Shown piece after piece: positions 43,755-57,600 of a stretch of DNA of 64,000 nt; positions within the stretch are counted from its first letter, which is position 1; each line of letters starts with the position of its first letter. Where the stretch lies: the NCBI GenBank assembly GCA_022316685.1, contig JAKJHU010001549.1:62001-126000 (forward strand), in the 5' to 3' direction. Position numbers and translations under genes: made by a program. Under the pieces are notes generated by a model. That model was not told the DNA's origin and ran no database searches. It saw only the letters and a program-made list of their open reading frames with translations. The DNA comes from Progne subis subis. Lineage: Eukaryota; Chordata; Aves; Passeriformes; Hirundinidae.

Positions 43755-46700
43755 TTATTCTGGACCTCCACGCTGTAAAAGAAAAGCATACAGTTAAATA
43801 TATTCCACTAATAGAATGTAAAACTGAGATCAAATTCTCTTTTGAACTGCTATAGGCTAAGAGACATAGTTCTAATTTTAATTTCTGATTTAAATACTGA
43901 CTTTTTTACTTATTTAAGAACAGGCATAGAGTATCAAATATCAGCATCTATCAATCATGGCTACATTTTTTTTCAAGGGGAAATACAAAAAAATCATCAC
44001 ATGCTACCTACAGTTATAGCTGCTTCCATGTCTGTCTCCTTCTCTGAAGAAACCTAACTCTTAAATTTAAAAATGTCTGACAAACTTTAAAATAACTTTC
44101 ACTGCCTACATTCCAAAATGCAAAATGAAAAACAAAGCCAAGCGGAGTAGTTACAGTCTTAATGAGAAATCAGAAAGGTATTCAGTTCATTATTTTCCCG
44201 ACAGAATTATTGTACAACTTACCTCACTGTTAAACAAACTTCTGCAAAAAGTCAAGAAGTATACTACTATGGGAAGTAACTGGTTTTATTTCTACTATAT
44301 GCAGTCTATTGCATACATGAAGAACTGATTTCCTCTACTAATATGGTTATGCTATACATGTCCTTACCATTTAACAAAGCTTTGCAAGCATCTTTTCATT
44401 TCAAACTCACAATCACCTCACATATTCCTCGCATTTTGTGCATTCTCCCTTTGAATCATCAGTTTTTACAACTGAGAATTGTTATAGAACAGAAGCAGTT
44501 TTTTCTTATCTTTCATGTACAATGTTATATTTGCAAGTATTGCAGAAAATATTTATATTAAGTTTAATAAAATGTTTCCACTACTTGAAATACAAGAGTT
44601 AATTTACTAATAAATAACTTATAAAACTGGCTTGAGAAATATTTTGGACTTTGATCACCTGCTAATAGCCTTTCCTGGTCTAAGAACAGGCTCTTGCCCA
44701 GCACAGTCAAATTACACATTAAACAGCTGTAATAAAACAGGTAGTGGTGTCAATTAATGCAGGCTGTGACTATCACCAGCTTACCTGCACATCTTCTTCT
44801 AAGTCCAAATTTCTCTACTCAGTGGTACCACAAGCTACTGTAAAGTGAGAGTTGGGTACCTTCTGTATTAAGAATTGGTATTTTGGGTATGAAAACCATG
44901 AAAGCCCAGGGCTTTCACTCTTACAAATAATTACTACGTAATACCATACCAGAAGATGTAGAAATAAGCTAAAGAAAAATACTTACTTGAATATATTCAA
45001 TTTCTTCACCTGACATTTGTTTCCTTCTGTATTTCTGAGGTAAGGTTCTTGTTAATTCAGAAGTGTCTGGTGTACCTTGTACTCTACTAGCAGGTGAAAT
45101 ATTTTGAAAGGCCGGTGATTTGGCTCCTACAAATTCCTGAGCTTTTGAAGCAAGGAGAGATGGCATACTTGCTTGTAGAGATTCCTGTACTGAAACCCAG
45201 ATTTCAAAACCATTTACAGAAATATTATTAGACTGCAAAATTAATAAGCAGGCAATAAAATCTACTATTGCTTGAAAATCTTATTCAAATACCGAAATTA
45301 CAAATAGCTAAAAGAATTAACTCACTCTACTTCTCACAGCCTGCTTTTATTGCTGTTATACGTATCAAGTGCAGAATCTAAAAATTCTGGCAGTGGTTTG
45401 AATGGCAGAACTGCTGATGTGGAAACAGAAGATATATCAGCATATGCCCTAACACTGGCTTTTTCACTGGGAAGCTGTACTTGGCGAAAAAGCATAAAGT
45501 TATGTAAATGTTTGTGCATGGACAATTATGTAGAAAGATAACTGAGATGATGCTTTTCATTTACTGCAGCTGAAAAGACGGACAACTGAAAAAGATCTAG
45601 AGGCTTACAGAAAGATAAAGCTTACAACCACAAAATGCAATGCAGTGCTCTACCTGTTTTAATACTACAAAATGGCATCCTATCACATTTTGCTAATTAT
45701 GTGCATAATGACCACCAAGTATCAGGCATCAGCAATCAATGTTAATGAAATGCAAAGACCAAGGAGTGCATGAAGTTCTTCACAGGAGAGGATCAGGAGC
45801 TAAGCTTCAGGAATTCACATTATAGAAGTTGCCTTGATTGTGCAGACAGCAGAGACAACAAAAGGACAGTGTTTTCACAGTCAGCATTCCAAACTTTAGG
45901 TCTATCCCACCATGGCTGATTTTACAATGGAAATATGCAATTTCCCCACCAGGAAGGACAGAGATCACAGCAATATGTTAATTTCACCTCTCAGTTCCAT
46001 ATGGGATGGGATCCATCCCAGGGTGATGATGGAGCTGGCAGATGAGCTTGCGAAGCCACTCTCCATCTTTTACCAACAGTCCTGGCTCACTGGAGAGGTT
46101 CCAGGTGACTGGAATCTGACCAGTGTGATGCCCATTCACAAAAAGGGTGGGAAGGAGCATCCTGGTAATTACAGGCCAGTTAGCCATGAGTACCCGTTAG
46201 AGTAATGGAGCAGTTTATATTGAGTGTCATCATAAAGCACTTACAGGATGACCAGGGTATCAGGAGGGACATGGGTTTAGGAGGCGTAGGTTGTGTTTGA
46301 CCAACCTGGTCTCCCTTTATGACCAGGTGATCTGCCTGGTGGATGCAGGAAGGGCTGTGGATGTTGTCTGTTTGGATTTCAGCAAGGCCTTTGACACTGT
46401 CTCCCACAGCATACTCCTGGATAAGCTGACAGCCCGTGGCTTGGACAGGAGCACTCTGTGCTGGATTAGGAACTGGCTGCATGGCCAGGCCCAGAGAGTG
46501 GTGGTGAGCGGTGCTGCATCCAGCTGGGGCCAGGCACCAGCGGTGTCCCTCAGGGGTCTGTGCTGGGGCCAGCTCTGCTCAATAGTTTTATTGATGACAT
46601 GGATGTGGGTATTGAATCTTTCATTAGTAAATTTGCGGTTGACACTAAGCTGGGAGTGTGTGTAGATTTGTTGGAAGGTAGGACGGCTCTGCAGAGAGAT

Positions 46701-49700
46701 CTGGAATGGTTGGATGGATGGGCAGAGTCCAAAATAATGAAGTTTAATAAGTCCAAGTGCTGAGTCCTACATTTCAGCACAATAACCCCCTGCAATGTTG
46801 TAGGCTGGGACGGTGTAGGTTGGACAGTGCCAGGAGGAAAGGGACCTGGGGGTGCTGGTGACAGGAGCTGAACATGATGCAAGATGTGCCCAGGTGGACA
46901 AGAGGGCCAATGGCACCTGGCCTGGATCAGGAATGGTGTGGCCAGCAGGAGCACGGAGGTCATTCTGCCCCTGGACTCGGAACTGGTCAGGCCACACCTT
47001 GAGTGCTGTGTCCAGCTCTGTCCCCTCAGTTTAGGAAGGACATTGAGTGCTGTGTCCAGCTGTGTCCCCTCAGTTTAGGAAGGACACTGAGTGCTGTGTC
47101 CAGCTCTGTCCCCTCAGTTTAGGAAGGACACTGAGATGCTTGAGCATGTCCAGAGGAGGCAACAAGACTGGTGAGGGGCTTGGAACACGAACCATACGAA
47201 GAACGACTGAGGGAGCTGCTGTTCTTTTGCCTGGAGAAAAGAAGACTCAGAGGTGACCTTATCACTCTCTTCAACTTCCTGAAGGGTGGTTGTAGACAGG
47301 TGGGGGTTGGTCTCTTTCTCCAGGCAGCAGCTGACAGAACAAGAGGACACAGTCTCAGACTGCACCAAGGGAAATATAGGTTGGATATTAGGAGGAAGTT
47401 TTTCACCACAAGAGTGATAAGGTACTGGAATAGTCTGCCCAGGGAGGTGGTGGAGTCACCATCCCTGGATGTGTTTAAAAAAAGATTGGATGTGGCACTC
47501 ACTACCATGGTTTAGTTGGGAGGTTAGGGCATGGGTTGGACTCGATGATTGAAGGTCTCTTCCAACCTAGCGATTCTGTCATTCTGTGATATAAAAGGGT
47601 AAACCACCTGACAAAGCAGAATTCTTCCACAGAAATCCTTCCCAGTGCTCCAGAAAAATGGGCAAGAAAAATGTAACATCTAACAGCTGGACAGAGGCTC
47701 TATATAACTATAAAATAAGCAGCATGAAAACTGCATGAATCAAAGCATGTGAGCACCTACAACACCATAGTTTTGCCTGCCTTTGTCCTTCCTAGCTCCA
47801 GCAAGACCAATGACCACAAAGGAGAGGGAGCCAGTTTTAGCCTTAGCGAGTCTGATGCAGCCATAGGATTGGGACAAACACCTGCAGCACTGTGACCAAG
47901 TCACCATTGAGAGGCATATTCAGAGGCTGTCAGTCATAAGATTGGGTCTGAAAGTCACAAGGTGGTTCAGAAATAATGGAAGATCCCAAACAGAGGAAGG
48001 CAGAAGTGAGCCCACAAGAAGCAGCATATTGTGAACAGGGGGTAAATTACTTTTGTTTCAAGAAATAATACACCTTATATACAAAACAAACAAACAAAAA
48101 ACCAACAAAAACAAAACAAAACAAAAGCTTCTCAAAGTTTGTTTCATCTACCACAAAAAAGTCATATGATCTGTCAAGGATTTTCCTCTACTGTATGTTT
48201 CAGCCTGAAGTGTAGTTGGAGTAGACTCCTTAGCCAATTAAAACCATCAGAAGTGCAGTAATCAGAATTTTTACTGCTGCTTTAGTTCTGTTACAGTCTC
48301 TACTACATCTCTCCCTTCCCTCTTTGAGACTATAATGCTGGAATAGTAATAGGCCCCCTAGAATTTGACTGGCCTTTCACATCCAGCCTGAGGAGTTGTT
48401 CTGAGGAGCCATTTAGCTATGCAGCAGCAACAATCTGGTACAATTAAATGTAGTTTTTGCTACAGCATTCAAGCAAGACAAAGTAGGTTGCAGTCTACCA
48501 ATAAGATGGCAGATCCTGATGAAGGTAGAAAAGTCTAATGTACCTAAAAGAGACAGTCACAACAATCTTCTGACACAGAGATAAACAAGAAGTCAGAAAC
48601 ACATTTTCTAGCTTTTGAGAGAATAGTTCACTGGCATGAGAGGTGGTGCATTTGGCTGAACCGTGCAAAATGTACAGAATTTTGACAGAAAGTTATTGCA
48701 GAAAATAGTTCCTGAAGAGTTCACGGAGAAGTCAGAAGAGGCATTTATATGCACTGCATAGTTTCAGATGTAAAACTAAAACTGCAAAGCTAAACTGTGG
48801 GCTTGATGATGATGTCGCAAATAACTAGGAACAGTATAATTTCGAAAGAAGTGAGAATAACATAACACAGCTTTTAGAGAAAACTGCTACTTTTCTTTGA
48901 GATACTTTTTGACCCAAAAGGACTTCTAAACCAACATATTGCTACATAAACCCGTTGTTTAAATAAAATAGTATTGGGAATATGATAAATATCAACATGG
49001 GTATAAAAGTTAATATCAAAGATTGCAATGAAATATTTCCTCAGCATTAATTAGTAACACAAGAAAATAATTCTTAAATCATACAGAGGGCTGGATCTCC
49101 CAGCTATAACCATGTTTTGAAAATAGAGCAGAAAATACATCACACACTTCAACTAAGAAAAAATGAGGAAAATGCAACAACATTTATGCAAATATCTGAA
49201 TAACTGAATAACTAAAGCTTCTTCAAAATGACATGGGCACAGTCATTTCAGTAAATATTAGTACTTGGGAAAACGTGACTTTATATAAAGTAGAAAACAA
49301 ACACTGGAAATCTTTGTGAATCTTGCTTGAGAAAAAAAAAGCTGTGCATGCATTATGTGTCTACACACAGTTGCAAAGAAAAGAAGTTATGAAGAAAATT
49401 CAAGAGTTGCCTTCAAACTAAATCAAGCATGTTGCAAAAACCTTGCTCCAACTCAGTTCAGTTGCATAGCTGAAAGCAAGAAGCTTGGTCCTGGTTCCTA
49501 AATAAAACAGGCCATGCAAAGAAATGTGGTACAAGCTGTATTCATATCCAAAATACTTACTTTTAGGTCTGGGACCACTTTTTCTGTCTGGGAATTTTAT
49601 TAAAGGAGTATGTGGCTTGACTACCTAGAAGACCAGGTCGGGAGAGAAACAGACACAAGTTACCTTGAATAATAAAATGGAATGTACAATGTATCAAACA

Positions 49701-50695
49701 ACTACTCCCAACAGCTGCTCTCTTCACCACTACTTGGATACACTTACTACTTGAAGCTCTCAGTTCACCCCAAGAATTTTACTTAAAAAGCAGTCCTGCA
49801 CCCAGACGTCCAGGTACAGGCTTTGTTTTCCTATTCTCATCAGGGTGTGTAAGGAGAAACAGCCATTACCATTGAATGAATACAATCACAATGCAATCTG
49901 TTCTGGTGAGAATCCACCTATAGTGCCGTGTTCAGCTCTGGGGTCCCCAAGCAAAAAAAAAAAAACAAAACCATGGACGTGCTGGAGTGAGCCCAGAGCA
50001 GGGCCTTTAAGGTGATCAGAGGGCTGAAGCACCTCTCCTGTGAGGACAGGCTGAGAGAGCTGGGGTTGCCCAGCCTTAAGAAGGTTCTATGAAGACGCTA
50101 CAACCCAAAGAGAGCAGCTTTGGATTAGAAAGATTAGGAAGAAATTCTTTATTTTGAAAGTGGTGAAGCACAGGCACAAGTTGCCCAGAGTAACTGCGGC
50201 TGTCCCATCCCTGGAAGTGCCTAAGGCCAGGTTTGGACGGGGCTTTTTAGCAATAGAATAGACCTATTCCAATGAAGGTGTCCCTGCGCACGGCGGGGGG
50301 TGCTGTAACTAGGTGACCTTTAAGATCCCTTCCAATCCAAACCATGCCGTGGTTCCACAGCGCCTCAGCACACGGAATCGCGACCTATACAAAGCACTTT
50401 CACCTTGGAGAGGCCCATCTTAGGAAGGAGCTGTCAGCCAGCTCCACAACCGCTGCTATCACAGCACCGGGCACCTGCGACACCGTGTGCGCGCCACTGC
50501 ACGGCTCTCCCCAAGGACACCGGCCGCCCCAGCGGCGTGTCCTCAAGCCGCGGCCGCCTCAGACCTGCTGCTCGGCGGCAGCAGCAGAAGCGAGCCCCTC
50601 CGCCCGAGCCAGGGCTCCGGCTGTCTCAGATACCGCCGTTCGGGGGCCGCCCTTACCTGCACCGCCCTGGTGGCAGCCGCCATCTTGCTGCCCAT
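43755..50695 (-). CDS. MRPS36: MRPS36 / KGD4, complete, 4 coding exons
   Basis: Small mitochondrial protein first listed as ribosomal protein S36 and now known as KGD4, which ties the E3 subunit to the 2-oxoglutarate dehydrogenase complex. Coding exons, in minus order: 50695-50657 ([13 protein letters not shown]), 49624-49561 ([15 protein letters not shown]...), 45189-44987 (includes [18 protein letters not shown] and [10 protein letters not shown]), 43772-43755 (RGGPE, stop TAA at 43757-43755). Junctions are GT/AG and in phase; the total is 107 residues, close to the human 103. The basic N-terminal half and the C-terminal EYIQRGGPE are the family hallmarks. Exon 1 lies in a CpG island. Introns 1 and 2 contain CR1 insertions at 49.92-50.34 and 45.9-47.59 kb, antisense to the gene. 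Confidence 0.96.
45900..47592 (+). mobile_element. CR1 LINE, long 3' portion, plus strand, in MRPS36 intron 2
   Basis: The best preserved CR1 in the window. It shows the reverse-transcriptase segments [40 protein letters not shown] and [19 protein letters not shown], and the C-terminal [20 protein letters not shown] region. It ends at 47.57-47.59 kb with CTTCCAACCTAGCGATTCTGTCATTCTGTGA. Frameshifts and stops interrupt the frame, so it is dead. It carries an internal tandem duplication at 46998-47130. Confidence 0.9.
46998..47131 (+). repeat. Tandem triplication of a 45-bp piece inside the CR1
   Basis: The segment ending TTTAGGAAGGACA recurs with ends about 45 bp apart, near 47042, 47087 and 47132. 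The copies are nearly identical, so the duplication is younger than the CR1 insertion. In the normal CR1 this piece occurs once. Confidence 0.85.
48084..48125. repeat. A/C-rich (AAAC)n-like simple repeat
   Basis: Repeated AAAC/AAAAC motifs in MRPS36 intron 2, possibly the tail of a degraded retroposon. Confidence 0.8.
49915..50345 (+). mobile_element. CR1 LINE 3' fragment, plus strand, in MRPS36 intron 1
   Basis: Text such as TTCAGCTCTGGGGTCCCCAA, GTGAGGACAGGCTGAGAGAG, GGAAGAAATTCTTTA and CCCTTCCAATCCAAACCATG is the 3' part of CR1. It ends about 310 bp downstream (in transcription) of MRPS36 exon 1. Confidence 0.85.
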
Positions 50696-50800
50696 GGTGA
50701 CGAGCCTGAGGGTCAGCCCCGGGCCCCGCCCACAGCAGCGGACGCCCGCCGTGGGCGGGGCCCAGAGCTGCGGCCCGGCCTGCCGAACTTAACGGCTTTA
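50480..50800 (-). promoter_or_regulatory. MRPS36: MRPS36 CpG island with a YY1-type site over the start codon region
   Basis: CpG-dense sequence surrounds exon 1. On the minus strand AAGATGGCGGC at 50686-50676, within codons 4-7, matches the YY1 consensus often found just downstream of the transcription start in housekeeping and mitochondrial genes. The site is therefore coding and probably regulatory at once; that is inference. Confidence 0.6.
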
Positions 50801-50856
50801 TCATGAGCTAAAAACCCCTCCAAACCAAATAAAACAATTCCAGGAAAAGCAGGATT

Positions 50857-50869
50857 TTTATTATTTATT
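50857..50869 (-). terminator. CENPH: Tandem CENPH poly(A) signals
   Basis: Two AATAAA hexamers on the minus strand (50869-50864 and 50862-50857) lie about 790 bp after the CENPH stop. They are the only good signals before the MRPS36 start codon at 50695, so the CENPH 3' UTR ends roughly 130-160 bp upstream of that ATG. Confidence 0.6.
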
Positions 50870-51659
50870 CAAGGCACACGGTTAAAAAGAATAGCTAATG
50901 ATCACCCACCACGTTAAAAGTCACACACCGAGACAAGGGACACTACACGCTCCCAAAATGTCCTATGATGCAATAGTCGATTTCTTTAAAACATCTTCAA
51001 AACATTTCTTTCAAATGAACAACATCAAGGAAAAAAGTGCAAATGCTAGTGAAGACATGTAATTAGACATTGCCTAGCTGCACAGTCGACAGTATGCAGT
51101 CACCTTTGCAAACAAAAGCCACTGGTGACAAGCAGAAAATTTCTGGTGTTTAAAATTATACATAATGCATTTAAAAAGTCATACAATTGTACATAATTAA
51201 AAGCAAAAATAATCTCAATTGAAGACTTGCTAATAAATTTTCCAGAGTAAGCTTTTGAGCAGGACAGAGGAAGGTCATGCATCTTCCTTGAGCTCCACGG
51301 CCTGTTGGTTCTCAGGAGAGGCATACAGCAAAGCCTCAGTTTAAGTCCACTTCTTCATGAAACCTTTCTTATGTTATTGCTGCCTTTCAGAGGCACTTGA
51401 GACTGGACAGCTTGAGAAGCGAGTCTTCAGGTAGTTTCACTTCATTAGTTCTACTACCCATTCAAATGTTTGTTGTCTACCAGAAGATAAATTTAATTTA
51501 AAAGACTTGCTTGGACACATTCGAATTCTCTAGAGGGAATGATACTTTTCAGAAAGGTCAATGTTAAAATTCTTGAAGTGTGTTTTTGAGATACATATAA
51601 CCTATCAAGTTTAATTAAAATGCACACACTGAATAAAATAAACTTATCCATCTCCTGGC

Positions 51660-54600
51660 TTACTGAAGATAGGAACTTTTTTCAAGCTGTAGAACAATTG
51701 CCTTTAAAGACGGATCTTTTGCCCAGTTAACTCTGCTTCCAATTATGATGTTCTATAAATGAGAAAGATTTACAGGTTAAAACAAACCCTTGCAAAGGAC
51801 AATTCCTAGTAAAATATTTCAAAGAAAGTCTGCTTTTTAATTTGTAATTTGAAAGCCCTTGAAATTCACAAGTGTTTGAAATAGACAAGGTGGGGCAAAA
51901 AAGGAGAAAGTGAAGCAATCTTATTGTTGATACATAGGCAATTCCTGCCCCCTGCCACCGATCCATGTTTTTTGATTTCCATGAAGGGATTGCATACCAC
52001 CTCTATTTTAAACAATGAGAACATTTTTAACAATGTGAAATAAAGTTTGCCTCAAACACAAATTAAGAAAGTTAACTTTTTCACCCTGCCATTCTGGATA
52101 TAAAATGGGAATTTAATCAAAGAGGATTTGCTCTACTTAGGGCTCAGAAAATTTCAGGAATACAAAACTAGGAGATAATTTTAGACTCTAATCTAAATCC
52201 CAGTAAAATGTTAAACTTCTTGTTCTCAAATTGAGATGTTATCAATGCAAAATAATAGCAGCCTTAGCATGCAGAGCAAAACGTCAGACACTCTTTTTGT
52301 CCTTGACATTCCTGTGCAGCCTGAGACCCTTCCACCCTAACCCAAACCTCCATGCTTTGCATGACCCCACGCTCCAGGTGACCTGCCAGAGGCTGCATGC
52401 ATGCAGAGTGGTTAGCAGCCCCTGACACACAGATAACCAAAGGGGCAAAGGCATCACTGAAGGAATGTGGCCGCTGCTGCAGGCCAAGGCTTTCACAGGG
52501 CTGTAGGGCATGACACAGAGAAGGCATGTGGTCAGAAGGGACAGATGGAAATTCACTGGAAACATGGGATTAACACCTATTTATTTTTTCTAACCATGAG
52601 ATCAGTAAACTGATTTGGTAGGTGCAGTGGTGACTCAGAGCAGAAGGAAATACAGCCATTACTGTGACAGACATTCTTCAAGAAAGATGCATTAGTTTTG
52701 TATCTTTAAGGAAACAAGATAGATTGATAGACTATCCCTAAACCCCTCAAAAAATTAAAGCAAATACGCTTGTGACAATTTCGTGCTCTTAGCCTTTAAA
52801 GCAATAGAAATCTTCCTTCTAGACACCGTTCTTCCATTACCACTGTTTGGAAAACACAATTTTGTGCTGTTATGTTATATTTGCCATATAGTATTGTTAT
52901 CTTGAATGTAATAAAAAATTGTAAACTTGGTTCTAAAAGCCATGCAACATTACCTGGAACACATTTTGAATTATTGTAGTCATCTGTCTTTCTCGTTCTA
53001 ATTTTTTAAGCCTGTTCGCTCTTCCAGTGACACTCACACTTGCTTGTTTCTTCTTTTGCCTTTTCATCACGGTCTGAATTTGCTGTAGTTTCTGTCTTTC
53101 ATCTACTTTTAGAGCTGTTACATTATTAGGAAAATTAAACATTAAGTGGTTAGGTGAACAGTAGAACTGAAGATATTATTTTTCCTCATGGCCACCTAAA
53201 CTTCCACTGCACTCTCCACAGCAATAACCCTAATTTCACACTCCACTCCTTCCCTCCAACATACCTCAAGATATTTCTTTTATGAAAGAGGCTCTAGCTA
53301 CCGCATATCAAACTACATCAATTGGCTCCCTCGCCAAGAGCAAAACAGAAAGTACGTTATACGCTACCTGCATTTCCCGCACACCAGGACTAATTTCCAT
53401 CTCTGTCCTATATCCTGTTTTTGAGTGCCACAACTTGTACAGATCTTTTTTATACCTCTTAAAGACCCTTACTCCTTTTTCATATTTCATTGAAACCAAA
53501 TTCCAAAGTCCTACAAGGAGCATATGGACATGAAATAATAAAATGCTGCCACATTGTTTTTGAGTGTTGTCTTGCATCTCTCATTCTAACATGTCAGTCT
53601 CACGTTCAAGTAGGGAACACTCCAGCTCATCTCTACAGTACTTTCTACTCTTTTAACCAGTTTCATAACTGTGTTTTGTTACTTCCCATGTAAATTAATA
53701 TTGCTACAAGAACTACTTCAAAATATAAACTATATGAACTCTACATTAAAATACAAACCAAAGTCAATACAGATAACTTACAGAGCCTTTTCCTTCTCAT
53801 GTCAGTCAGCTGCTGTTCCTTCTGATCTGCTTGCTGAAAGGTAAAAAAAAGTATTTTCCAGACTCTTGTCTTCAAAAATATTGAAAGGTGCTAATTCAAT
53901 CCACAAAAACAGCTAAGGGCAACTCTAAAACAGATTTACTTACATGCTCACTTTAAGTAATCCTCTCAATAATTTTGACAGCACTAGGAACTGCACCCAT
54001 GTCACCACATATTTAACTTCAAATGACTTGTGCAGTCCTGTTGCTTTCAAAATGCACTCCTGCCCATGCTGAGGTTGGTTGACCTGCACAACAGTAACAG
54101 AAGCTACGACTGCCACTTACCTGCTGATACTCAATTATTGTCCGGCTGAGCAATCCTATCTCTTTCATGGTTTCGAGGATCAGACTAAAGAAGGAAAAAA
54201 ACAGTTGCATACCTTAAGGCCACTAATATAAGTCAACACTGTAAATATTTTAATCAACATTATCTAGTTTAAATAAAGGATTTCTCATTTATCCTAAGAG
54301 CAAAATAATATTATGTGTCTGCACATATCTTTTTATAGTTAATATACTCAGTATCATTGTAGAGGCCAAAGAGTTCCCTTACTTCCCTCTCAGTTTTCCT
54401 AAGACTTCATTTAAGTCTGTCCAACATTTTAAATCACACAGTTTGGAAGGCATCAAGAAAGTCCAGCCATCAGACAGCTGGAAACAGCTATGAATTAAAG
54501 CTTCTAAATCATGGACATGCAATCTCTTAGCTGTATTTCTGACAGAAATTAAATTTCTCATATTATACTTCATTTGCATCCACCTGTTAATAATTAGTAG

Positions 54601-57600
54601 GGAATTAAAAGGTACTTTTAAATGTTTAAGCTTTCAGTTCTTTGTCACAGATATTTTGCTCCTACACATTTAATTAATAAAGGCAACAAAACAGAGGCAA
54701 GATCCTGTTACAAGCCTGTAATATGTGCTCAGCTATTATAAATGCAGATAATTCAGGCACTAAAAACAAAAAGCTCTATTGGCTAAAAGCAGTTCTCACT
54801 AGCGAATCAAGAGTTATGATCTCTGTGATCAATGGTGGATAAATTCAGAGCCCAACTGTAAATCTACTATGGGCCATGAGGTACCATGAGGTCTGATCAT
54901 GCTGATTCTACCAGAAGGTAGACAGTATATCATTCTGTCAAATCTAGAAAAAGGAAGCTTGCTTTCACAAGAGGTAAAATGAAATAATCTAGAAATACGT
55001 AACAATAAACTGTGCTAAGTCCATTCCTTTCTAGGCATCTGACCCCCAAGAACACCTTACCGTGAGTCCTCATCATCTTGTTCCAATTTGTTTCTCAGGG
55101 CATTCATAATTTGGACCCTGCATATTGTAAGAAATAACATATGACTGATGAGAACTCATAAGGAACTGAGAGAAGCAGGAAACGAAGTAGGTTGAAATAA
55201 GTAATAGAAAAAGATAAAATAGAAAAGGATAATTTCCAGGATTCTACTTTTGTCCACTTCCACATTGGAATTATATAAACAAAATCCTCAGTACCTTTTA
55301 AATATCACACTTCATAAATATTGGGGCTTAACTCTCAGGACAGGATGAAGGATCAACAATTATTTGTAAGAGTGACAACTCCTTTGTCTCTTGACCAACA
55401 TATTTGGACACCATTAATCCCAGAGCCTGCAGAAAGGAAGCTGGGCAAAGGTGTCAATTCAAATAAACAGCCATGAAATACATGGGATGTCTAACACCAA
55501 CTTCCATCTTTTCATAGGCATTTGGAAAATATTGCCAAGAAATATGCTTACTGATCTGTACAGTCACTCTTTTCCAACTGTAAAGGAACTTTTGGGTTTA
55601 CACATTTTAACTGGTAAATTTTTAGTTTTGGTGGGCTTATTTTTGTTTTGTTTTCTACAGCATATCCATCTGCATTCCTATAGTTTAATTGTACTTAAAA
55701 TCTTTCCAATCTCCCATATCACCTTAAAACCCTGTTTTAATCAGATCTATGTATATGTGCATCTATGTATGCACACACACAGAGGGTGAAGAAAATTCTA
55801 CCTTTGCAAGGCCAAGGTCTTATTCTGGAAGGAGACTTTTACTTCCTCTATACTTCTTTGCAAATCTTTCGTGGCACTGAAAGACAAAAAACCAGTAAGA
55901 GAGACAACCTGAGTGTGAAGTGTCACATTAAAAACAGTGTCACATTTTAACTTGCTTTCTACATATGTAATGTAATAATTTTTCATGTGAGCCACAAATT
56001 ATTAAGGCCAGGAGTAATTTAGCATGTGGAACTGTATTAGTGAATTCTAGCCATCACATGAAGGACTGCAAATTTAAAAGCCACATCAGATACAGAAGTA
56101 CACTGGGAGAATGAATAAAGAATTTCTTCCCCATATTTTCTCTTAGTTTCCATTATTTTCACCAATCTTATACAAAGTACTGATTGTTAATCCAGCGATT
56201 CACTATGAAGGAATAACTAGAAGAAAGTTTTGAAGTTATCCAGTGACATACCTCGCGACAAGATTTTCTTCAATAGCATTAATCTTCAATCGATCAATAA
56301 AATTTTCTTGATCTGAAAAAGAGAATGTCACTAAAACAAGCACAATAGAGACTTTTAAAGACAATCTATAGAGCATAAAGGATTAGTATTTTTTGTGTGA
56401 ACAAGTTACTTCTACCTCCAAGGTTTATTATCTCTTACTGTTAAATGAGACTATGCTCATGAGACAATGCTATCAATCAGCAGTATAAGAGAAATAACTA
56501 GGTTTTAAAATATTTTAATTTAGCACTTTTTAGAAGAGCTGGACATGTTCATGACATTGCTCTATATATGCCACTGGAGGGCTCACAGTGGAAGAGCACG
56601 TACCCAGCTGTACTCTGGGCTGTATCAGAAATGTGGCCAGCAGGTCAAGAGAGGTGATTCTGCTGCTCTACTCTTATCTTGGCAGTCCCCACCTGGTGTG
56701 CTGCATCCAGGCCTGGGATTCCCAACATAAGAAGGAATGTGTTAGAGCAGCTCCAGAGGAGGGCAGTGAAGGTGATCAGAGGGCAGGTGCACCTCTCCTA
56801 TGAGGCAAAGGCTGAGAGAGTCGCTGTTCAGCTTGGAGAAGATTGCACAGTGACCTTGCTGAGTCTTTCCAGTCTCTGAATGAAGCTTACAAGAGAGCTG
56901 GAGAAGAACTTTTTACTAGGGTATGTAGTGACAGGACAAGGCTTGTACTCAAAAGTGGGCAGGTTTAGATTAGTTATAGTGTGGGGTGGTGAGGCACTGG
57001 TAGAGAGATTGCCCAGAGAAGCTGTGGATGCCTCATCCCTGGAAGTGCTCAAGATCAGGCTGTCAGGTTGGATACGGCTCTGAGCAAGGTGGTCTAGTGG
57101 AAGGTGTTGCTGTGCATGGTGGAGGGTTTGGAACCAGATGTGTTTAACATCCCTTCCAACCCGAATCATCTCGTGACTCTACAGGTAATGGAAACACCTT
57201 AAATCAGTATTGCTGCCAAACGCTTTGGCAGACTTTTGGCAAGACTTCAGCCCCAGTGACCAGATTTCTGAAAACCATCACTAGTGTCATGGGAGTCTAA
57301 AGTTCAAACCCAGAAAAGAAAGGAAAGGGCAGTGGGCAACAACTATATGGCATCTTTGTAAACACTCAAATATGTTTCAAAAGCCGCCTATAAAATGCAT
57401 TAAAACGTACACCCAGGGGAAAAAACAAAACAACCCCATCATTATCGTAAGGAGGACTTTACATAAATAATTAAAGAAAACATTCAAAAATTATATATAT
57501 GTGTGTGTGTATACATATACATACATATATACACACACACATCGCATTCTTTGTTAGTGCAACATCCCACTGCGAGGAGGGATATACTTACTGGCAAGAA

